A stretch of DNA of 64,000 nucleotides from Mucilaginibacter ginsenosidivorans (GTDB taxonomy: Bacteria; Bacteroidota; Bacteroidia; Sphingobacteriales; Sphingobacteriaceae). The notes beneath the pieces were generated by a model. It ran no database searches. It was not told the origin of the DNA and worked only from the letters and a program-made list of their open reading frames with translations. The stretch covers positions 186,001 through 250,000 of the forward strand of contig NZ_CP042436.1 of assembly GCF_007971025.1 (NCBI RefSeq). Direction: 5' to 3'. Positions 58,659 to 64,000 of this stretch are shown here, in pieces. Each line of letters starts with the position of its first letter. The stretch's first letter is position 1. Both the position numbers and the translations under genes were made by a program.

Positions 58659-59216
58659 ATGAGATCATTAACAATCATTTTCTTCATCATACTGGCATCA
58701 TTTGGGGCTAACGCGCAAACTGCACCCGCCACTGCTGCACCTGCACAGGCCCCTACCGTGGTGTTTATCAATTCGGATAGCCTGCTGGCCAATTATGCCT
58801 ACTATAAAGCGATAAAGACAAAATTGGAGAACCTGTCGGCCCAGGCGCAAAACGAGATAACTACCAAGGGACAGGCTTTTCAGAAAGAGGTTGCCGCTTA
58901 CCAGAAAAAAGTGAACTCGCTAACCCCCGCTCAAAAAGCCGCAACCGAAAAGGCGCTGGCTAAAAAGCAAAACGACCTGCAGGCCCTCAATCAAAATACG
59001 GCCAAACAGTTGCAGGATATCGAGGCGTCGGAAAATGCCAACCTGTACGACCGCATTGCCGAGTACCTGAAAGGCTACACCAAAACCAAAGGTTATAAGA
59101 TCGTACTTACCTATTCCAAATCGAACCCTTCGATGCTGTACGGCGACGACAGCCTGGATGTGACCAAAGATGTGTTGGTTGGGCTGAACGAGGAGTATAA
59201 TAAGGCGGGGAAATAA
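58659..59216 (+). CDS. OmpH/Skp-family periplasmic chaperone
   Basis: 185 residues from the ATG at 58659; the frame is open from 58533, but only this ATG starts a signal peptide (MRSLTIIFFIILASFGANAQ). After an Ala/Pro/Thr linker the VVFINSDSLLANYAYYKAIKTKLE strand-helix is followed by a long charged coiled coil (about 65-145) rich in Lys, Gln and Ala and a C-terminal KGYTKTKGYKIVLTYSKSNPSMLYGDD return strand: the jellyfish-like Skp layout. It would chaperone unfolded outer-membrane proteins. Located apart from bamA. Confidence 0.92.
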   Translation: MRSLTIIFFIILASFGANAQTAPATAAPAQAPTVVFINSDSLLANYAYYKAIKTKLENLSAQAQNEITTKGQAFQKEVAAYQKKVNSLTPAQKAATEKALAKKQNDLQALNQNTAKQLQDIEASENANLYDRIAEYLKGYTKTKGYKIVLTYSKSNPSMLYGDDSLDVTKDVLVGLNEEYNKAGK

Positions 59217-59305
59217 AATTCTGGCCCAGGGGTTTTCTTTGAAACAATACCAGGACGATTATTTGCGTTATGGTCTGTAATTCAGCAACCTGATCCGTTT
59301 CTAAC

Positions 59306-59962
59306 TTGAAGAGATACCTGGCTTATTTCTTATTCATAACAATATGCACCGGCTGTTCCGTCGTAAGTAAGCAGTATTATTACGTGCCTGATGTTCCGCA
59401 CCAGGTCATTAAAAAACGCCCGGGGCATTCTGATTTCAAATACATTTACAGCAAGATAAAAGTAACCGGCAAAGCAGGCGACAGCATTGCCTCGGCAACT
59501 ATCAGCAACGGTTTTGGACATCCCCTTTTGATGGGGCCTTTGATCTTTCCGGTTATCCCGGTAGGGGGTATTGCCAATAAAACCACCAGCAGGTTTGTAA
59601 TGGAGCTTACCATAGATTGTAACGAGGGTTATTTTATGTCCATGGCTATAGACAGCAATGCCTATAAACGAAAGCGCGACTCGCTGAATGCCTTAAAAAC
59701 AGGTACCCGGACCGAACTGAATATCGGCGGATGTTATCTTTTGGTAAACGACACGTTAAAAGTTCCGTTGCGCGTAAGCGAGTATTTTTTAGGTAATAAT
59801 GGCGGGCACAGTTATTGGATAACATCGGATATCAAGTTCAGGAAAGTAAAAAACATGAAGCTTGTAACGGGTAATGCTATACTCGACAGCACTTTTAATA
59901 AAATAACTTTCACACGCAAAAGCAGGATCAAATATGACCTTGCGGGACCAGTTGGCTATTGA
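59306..59962 (+). CDS. Hypothetical lipoprotein
   Basis: 218 residues, family not recognised. N-terminal hydrophobic segment and a CTGC lipobox (Cys about 16) indicate a lipoprotein. The body is a beta-rich domain with GNGFGHPLLMGPLIFPVIPVGG-like hydrophobic patches and ends GRIKYDLAG-like; a pair of Cys (about 107 and 147) may form a disulphide. The start codon is TTG at 59306. Stands 89 bases after OmpH. Confidence 0.72.
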   Translation: MKRYLAYFLFITICTGCSVVSKQYYYVPDVPHQVIKKRPGHSDFKYIYSKIKVTGKAGDSIASATISNGFGHPLLMGPLIFPVIPVGGIANKTTSRFVMELTIDCNEGYFMSMAIDSNAYKRKRDSLNALKTGTRTELNIGGCYLLVNDTLKVPLRVSEYFLGNNGGHSYWITSDIKFRKVKNMKLVTGNAILDSTFNKITFTRKSRIKYDLAGPVGY

Positions 59963-60016
59963 GCTTTATCATCACAAAGTCAACCTATAACTTACCACGT
60001 CAAACGTACAACCTGA

Positions 60017-60733
60017 TCACGCCGCGTTCGAAATATATTTCACCAGGCTTCTTTTAGCTACCGGCAGCAGGGTTTGCTCCAGCGGGAAACTGATATCACT
60101 GGCCATATAATACAGTGCCGGGTTGGGCAGGTGCCTGCGCTTGCTGATGAGATCCAGCTTAATGGATTCGGGCGTGTTGGTGATGCTTTGTTCGTAGGTA
60201 TCCACAAACTGGATATTTATTCCCCGGAACTTATCGTCCTTATTTTCGAAAATGGTTATCTGGTATTCATATATCCAGTTGGTGCGTGCAGTGCCGTTGC
60301 GTAACGAGAAGTAACCGTTATAGGGCATCAGCGGCACCAGGCCCACCGGGTCTATACTCAGCCTGCTTTCCACAAAATCATAAATTTCCTTACCGGTTTG
60401 TATGGCCGGGTCCATCTTGTACAGGGCAAAGGAAATGATACTTTCTATTTCGCGCATGGTGCTGTCGTCCTGCACTATTTTTTGGTAAGTAAGCTTCAGC
60501 GCGTCGATATCAGCCTGCGTCAATCGCTGCGGAAAGGCCTGCTGCATAATGGATTTATTACGCTTGAAATCGAGCAGGTTGTTATAATGGAAAACCAGGT
60601 CGGTAAGGTTTGGATAGAGCCGGCTTTTGTCGAAATGGCGGTTTATTTCCTGTAAATAATCCAGCAGGATGTATTTTTTATGTTCGAAATCTATCGAACC
60701 TTCTATAAACCAATTGGTACCTAATGATTTCAT
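60017..60733 (-). CDS. Conserved hypothetical protein
   Basis: 238-residue cytosolic protein without signal or membrane segments. It opens MKSLGTNWFIEGSIDFEHKK and contains evenly mixed helices and strands, including LTQADIDALKLTYQKIVQDDSTMREIESII. I know similar single-copy proteins from Bacteroidota genomes but no function. ATG at 60733. Divergent from the RsmI-like gene, so the 56-base gap may hold two promoters. Confidence 0.8.
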   Translation of the reverse strand: MKSLGTNWFIEGSIDFEHKKYILLDYLQEINRHFDKSRLYPNLTDLVFHYNNLLDFKRNKSIMQQAFPQRLTQADIDALKLTYQKIVQDDSTMREIESIISFALYKMDPAIQTGKEIYDFVESRLSIDPVGLVPLMPYNGYFSLRNGTARTNWIYEYQITIFENKDDKFRGINIQFVDTYEQSITNTPESIKLDLISKRRHLPNPALYYMASDISFPLEQTLLPVAKRSLVKYISNAA

Positions 60734-60789
60734 AATACAAAGTCATTTTACGGTAGCTTAAATTAAAAATAAAAAAGGCAAATTGCAAC

Positions 60790-61500
60790 ATGGTTTACGG
60801 AACACTCTACCTGGTACCTGTGCCACTTGCCGAAAATGCTGCTGCAAAGTCGTTTACGCCCTATCTTACTGATACCATCAACAGCATAAGGGAGTATATT
60901 GTTGAGAACGAAAAGACCGCCCGCCGCTTTTTAAAGGAAGCCGGCCTAAAAATTCCGCAAAACGAACTCATCATCCACGACTATGGCAAGCACAGCCGCG
61001 ATAACGACATCAACAGTTTCTTTAAGGGTTTGACGGCAGGTAACGACGTTGGTTTAATGAGCGAAGCTGGCTGCCCGGGCGTGGCCGATCCGGGTTCGGA
61101 TATTGTGGCCGAAGCACATAAAAGGGGAATAAAAGTGGTACCGCTGGTCGGGCCCAGCTCAATATTGCTGGCGGTAATGGCGTCAGGCTTCAACGGGCAA
61201 AGCTTTACTTTTCACGGCTACCTGCCCATCGACAAAAACGAGCGTGCAAAAAAAATAAAAGAACTGGAATCGATGGCTACCCGGTTCAACCAAACGCAGC
61301 TTTTTATCGAAACGCCTTTCCGTAACAACCCCATGCTGGAGGAAATTTTACGGTCGTGTGCCGCTAACACCCGCCTTTGCATCGCCTGCGACCTTACTGC
61401 TGCCGATGAATTTGTTCAAACCAAAACCATCGCCGCCTGGCGGCAGAAAGTGCCCGATCTGCATAAACGTCCAACCATTTTCCTTTTATTCCGTTCCTGA
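60790..61500 (+). CDS. RsmI-family SAM-dependent methyltransferase
   Basis: Tetrapyrrole-methylase-fold protein of 236 residues. GTLYLVPVPLAE at the start, SEAGCPGVADPGSDIV (about 91-106) and VPLVGPSSILLAVMASGFNGQSF (about 117-139) match RsmI, which 2'-O-methylates C1402 of 16S rRNA. It differs from standard RsmI by its N-terminus (TPYLTDTINSIREYIVENEKTARRFL). Bacteroidota often encode this second RsmI-like paralogue, so the target may not be rRNA. Six bases before the monooxygenase gene, on the same strand. Confidence 0.85.
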   Translation: MVYGTLYLVPVPLAENAAAKSFTPYLTDTINSIREYIVENEKTARRFLKEAGLKIPQNELIIHDYGKHSRDNDINSFFKGLTAGNDVGLMSEAGCPGVADPGSDIVAEAHKRGIKVVPLVGPSSILLAVMASGFNGQSFTFHGYLPIDKNERAKKIKELESMATRFNQTQLFIETPFRNNPMLEEILRSCAANTRLCIACDLTAADEFVQTKTIAAWRQKVPDLHKRPTIFLLFRS

Positions 61501-61506
61501 TAATAG

Positions 61507-63117
61507 ATGCGAATTACCGAAGAGCATACCAAAGTATTGATAGTTGGCGCCGGGCCATCGGGTTTGATGATGGCTGCGCAGTTGTTGCGCTACGGCGTGC
61601 AGCCGCTGATAATTGATAACAAACAAGGACCCACCAGCCATTCAAATGCGCTTGGCGTGCAGGCACGGTCGCTGGAAATATACCGGCAAATGGGTGTGTC
61701 GGATAAAGTAGTTCAAAACGGCAAACAGGCACAAGGGCTTACCTTTACCGAAAATAGCAAACAAGCGGCGTCCATCTCCTTAGCCAATGCCGGCAAAGGT
61801 CAAACGCTTTTTCCTTATGTGCTGCTATACCAGCAATATAAAAATGAGCGGCTATTACTTGATTATTTGACGCACCATGCCTGCCCGGTTTATTGGGAAA
61901 CGTCGCTCATCACCCTAAAACAAAATCCTGGTTATGCCTATGCGGCACTTAAAAATGCCGAAGGCGAATACCATGTAAAATGCGACTGGGTTATCGGCGC
62001 CGACGGGGCACACAGCACGGTTCGAAAACAACTGAATATCCCGTTTAAGGGCGATACTTATCCCCACCATTTTTACCTGGTGGATGCTGAACTCGATGCG
62101 CCATTCCTGGATGGGGATTATGTACAGCTCTACCTGTCGAAGACGGGTTTCAGCGGGTTTTTCCCCATGCCCGAAAAAGATTGTTACCGTATCATCGGCA
62201 GTTTACCGGCAGAATTTGAAAATAAAGAAGACATCAAAATAGATGATGTTTTGCCGCTGCTGGATAAAGTAATCGGCCAGCCGGTCCGGGTCGTGAAAAA
62301 CAACTGGTTCACCACCTATAAGCTGCACCACCGCATGGCCGAACATTTCAGGGACCATCGCTGCTTTTTGGTGGGCGACGCGGCGCATATCCACTCGCCC
62401 GTTGGTGGGCAGGGTATGAATACCGGTTTGCAGGATGCCTATAACCTGGCCTGGAAACTTGCCGGCGTAGTTACCGGGAATATACACGAAACGATACTTA
62501 ACAGTTATGAGGCCGAACGTATGCCCGTGGCCCGCGACCTGTTAAGCTCGACCGACCGGGTGTTTAACATCATCATGTCCGACGGCTGGCTTATGGGCCT
62601 GGTAAAAAAATGGGTACTGCCGGCAGTGTTAAACTATTTCGGTAAAAATGACAAGATCAAAGCGCAATTGTTTAGGCGGGTTTCGCAAACGGGTATCTCC
62701 TATCGCGACAGCAAGATCAATGTGCATTTAAGCAGGTCGACCAGGATAAAAGCCGGCGACCGCCTGCCCTATCTTGAAATTTATGACGAGAAGAAACAGG
62801 AGGAAACTGATCTGCATGCCTGGTGCAGTAAGCCGGGCTTTACGCTGATAATCCTTGGCAAGTTTGATGAGATGCTGTTGTTCAACATCGCCAAATGGAT
62901 CACCAACCGGTATACAGGCGTGCTAAATTTCTTCTACCTGCCGCCATCGGGCAAAAACCTGGACGTATTTGAAGCGTTTGAAGTAAGTCCCCACCAGGAA
63001 AAGGCCATCATCGTACGTCCCGATATGCACATTGGATATATGAACGACCTGGTAAGCATCGCCATGCTGGATAATTACCTGGTCAACGTTGCCAGTGTCA
63101 TTCCCGCTAAAAAATAA
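61507..63117 (+). CDS. FAD-dependent aromatic monooxygenase (PheA/TfdB type)
   Basis: Cytosolic group A flavoprotein monooxygenase of 536 residues. The FAD motif GAGPSG (14-19), the GADGAHSTVRK motif (about 163) and the VGDAAHIHSPVGGQGMNTG motif (about 293) are intact; the C-terminal thioredoxin-like domain is recognisable from LHAWCSKPGFTLIILGKF. Members hydroxylate phenols or polyketides. It overlaps the operon with the RsmI-like gene upstream (six-base gap). The intradiol dioxygenase on the opposite strand ends 600 bases away. Confidence 0.92.
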   Translation: MRITEEHTKVLIVGAGPSGLMMAAQLLRYGVQPLIIDNKQGPTSHSNALGVQARSLEIYRQMGVSDKVVQNGKQAQGLTFTENSKQAASISLANAGKGQTLFPYVLLYQQYKNERLLLDYLTHHACPVYWETSLITLKQNPGYAYAALKNAEGEYHVKCDWVIGADGAHSTVRKQLNIPFKGDTYPHHFYLVDAELDAPFLDGDYVQLYLSKTGFSGFFPMPEKDCYRIIGSLPAEFENKEDIKIDDVLPLLDKVIGQPVRVVKNNWFTTYKLHHRMAEHFRDHRCFLVGDAAHIHSPVGGQGMNTGLQDAYNLAWKLAGVVTGNIHETILNSYEAERMPVARDLLSSTDRVFNIIMSDGWLMGLVKKWVLPAVLNYFGKNDKIKAQLFRRVSQTGISYRDSKINVHLSRSTRIKAGDRLPYLEIYDEKKQEETDLHAWCSKPGFTLIILGKFDEMLLFNIAKWITNRYTGVLNFFYLPPSGKNLDVFEAFEVSPHQEKAIIVRPDMHIGYMNDLVSIAMLDNYLVNVASVIPAKK

Positions 63118-63187
63118 GCGCCTGCACCGAAATGCAGACGCCGGGTTAAAAAACAACTTATTATGAATTGGGGGTATTAAATTCCTT

Positions 63188-63706
63188 TTAAGCCATTTCG
63201 GTATTTGTAACCTCATGGTAACTGACGATCGACAGATCGGGTTGCATCCGTAAAACAAAAGTCTGCAATTGTCCCACATTGGCCGGGTCATCGTAAGTAA
63301 GCAGCATATATTCGCCAAATAATTCGACCAGGCTCAGTTCAGCGGTTTCGAAATTGATGGCAACTTTATGCAGGGATATGTCTTCAATATGTGATTCGAT
63401 CAGCTCAAATCGTGCAGTTTCAAATAATAGTTTATTGCCGAGATTATCCTTAACCAGGGGCATCTTATGGTCGAGCTGGGCGATGAAATGACCCACCGAA
63501 AAGTCGAGCTTATAGTGCAACGAATTAGCCCGGCCGTCGTTCGTTTTCATTTTACTGAAGGTTTTGAACTTTCCCCCTGGGTTATAAGCCTGCGATTTTA
63601 GCAGGAACTCCTGGTATGATGCCTGTAATATGGCTTTCTCAAAAGCAGTTTGGGATGATTCATCCATTATCTGCCGGTAAACTAACCTGATCTTCGCTTT
63701 GCACAT
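63188..63706 (-). CDS. Hypothetical protein
   Basis: 172 residues, no signal or membrane segment, no recognised family. A helical N-terminal part (FEKAILQASYQEFLLKSQAYNPGGKFK) leads to a beta-rich body (HYKLDFSVGHFIAQLDHKM, LFETARFELIESHIEDISLHKVAINFETAELSLVELFGEYMLLTY). ATG at 63706, 11 bases after the stop of the dioxygenase gene on the same strand, so co-transcription is likely. Confidence 0.75.
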   Translation of the reverse strand: MCKAKIRLVYRQIMDESSQTAFEKAILQASYQEFLLKSQAYNPGGKFKTFSKMKTNDGRANSLHYKLDFSVGHFIAQLDHKMPLVKDNLGNKLLFETARFELIESHIEDISLHKVAINFETAELSLVELFGEYMLLTYDDPANVGQLQTFVLRMQPDLSIVSYHEVTNTEMA

Positions 63707-63717
63707 TGTTCCTGGTT

Positions 63718-64000
63718 TTACAGTGTTATACCTATAGTATATGACCCTGTGTAACCTTCGCTCACGCTGCCCGTAAGGCTCACCGTCTCGTTGGCCAGGT
63801 CGGTCAGTGAATCCCCAAATATGCTATCCGCCTCATTGGTGGTAGTGTTAACACCGTGTGCCGAATAGAGGCTGCTTGCATACACCGTATTATTTATTGC
63901 CTCGGAGAAGCATATCTGGGTGGTTTTTTTCATCACACCATCCACATAAACCTCTATGTGTATATGCGTGGCCCTGCCTGTGTACCACCCAGGGTATATG
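63718..64000 (-). CDS. Intradiol ring-cleavage dioxygenase, C-terminal part (cut by window)
   Basis: The frame is open to the window edge, so the 5' part lies beyond it. The first visible residues read IYPGWYTGRATHIHIEVYVDG, the metal-binding block of the intradiol (catechol/protocatechuate 3,4-) dioxygenase superfamily: Tyr and His-x-His act as non-haem Fe(III) ligands. After this the chain has the usual beta-rich end (ICFSEAINNTVYA...GSYTIGITL). The family cleaves catecholic rings between the hydroxyls. A GTG inside (63945) is not the start. Some exported Bacteroidota members have relaxed substrates. Confidence 0.85.
   Translation of the reverse strand, partial: IYPGWYTGRATHIHIEVYVDGVMKKTTQICFSEAINNTVYASSLYSAHGVNTTTNEADSIFGDSLTDLANETVSLTGSVSEGYTGSYTIGITL

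Overview
The window looks like a chromosomal segment of a Sphingobacteriaceae bacterium (Bacteroidota), most like Mucilaginibacter or Pedobacter. I infer this from gene content: OmpA-family barrel with thrombospondin-type calcium repeats, tandem FtsX/MacB permeases, LytS/LytTR pair, Pmp3/YqaE, M28 peptidases, DUF1080. Promoters also fit, with the Bacteroidota pattern TTG-N19-TAnnTTTG. No rRNA, tRNA, CRISPR array or prophage was seen. Most of the window is housekeeping sequence. Intergenic spaces are unusually rich in hairpins and degenerate dispersed repeats.

Layout, left third: an ExbB/ExbD edge, PEP carboxykinase, SUI1 and a lipid kinase on the minus strand. metK follows on the plus strand behind a SAM-II-like riboswitch. 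Next come a NUDIX hydrolase and three tandem MacB/FtsX-type permeases with no ATPase (7.8-15.1 kb), an ankyrin protein and an acyltransferase. A LytTR regulator/LytS kinase pair is divergent from a BcrA-type ABC exporter; a well-formed LytTR direct-repeat site lies between them. A minus-strand block then holds an M28 peptidase, a UvrD-AddB-like helicase-nuclease with four Fe-S cysteines, and a NagZ-like GH3.

Middle third: a minus-strand glycan operon (28.0-33.7 kb) has four glycosyltransferase-like proteins and an MsbA-type flippase. It is followed by meaB, pepP, an OmpA-family protein, ridA, recG, a second M28 peptidase, an MFS exporter and a second ABC exporter. The translation cluster rplM-rpsI-rpsB-tsf, then nagA, pyrH and frr, is on the minus strand (45.3-50.6 kb). 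It has a canonical promoter in front of rplM and terminators after tsf and frr.

Right third: MaoC dehydratase, lipoproteins, a luciferase-like oxidoreductase and an aminotransferase lead to the most accessory-looking stretch (55.1-57.6 kb). A solitary RecA/RepA-fold AAA ATPase with a C-terminal HTH is bounded by direct copies of a compound repeat (iteron-like TGATCA/GGTTAAC units plus a GTTTCAC palindrome). A third copy of the palindrome, a broken Clp-N-like small gene and a 133-bp MITE-like element follow. The window closes with DUF1080, OmpH/Skp, an RsmI-like methyltransferase, a PheA/TfdB-type FAD monooxygenase and the 3' part of an intradiol dioxygenase, which may form an aromatic hydroxylation and ring-cleavage neighbourhood.

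The best candidates for something undescribed are the repeat-bounded AAA ATPase cassette, the short membrane ORF coupled to the LytTR-controlled exporter, the compact SAM-II-like element fused to a terminator at metK, and the group of genes whose -7 box abuts the start codon (predicted leaderless mRNAs).
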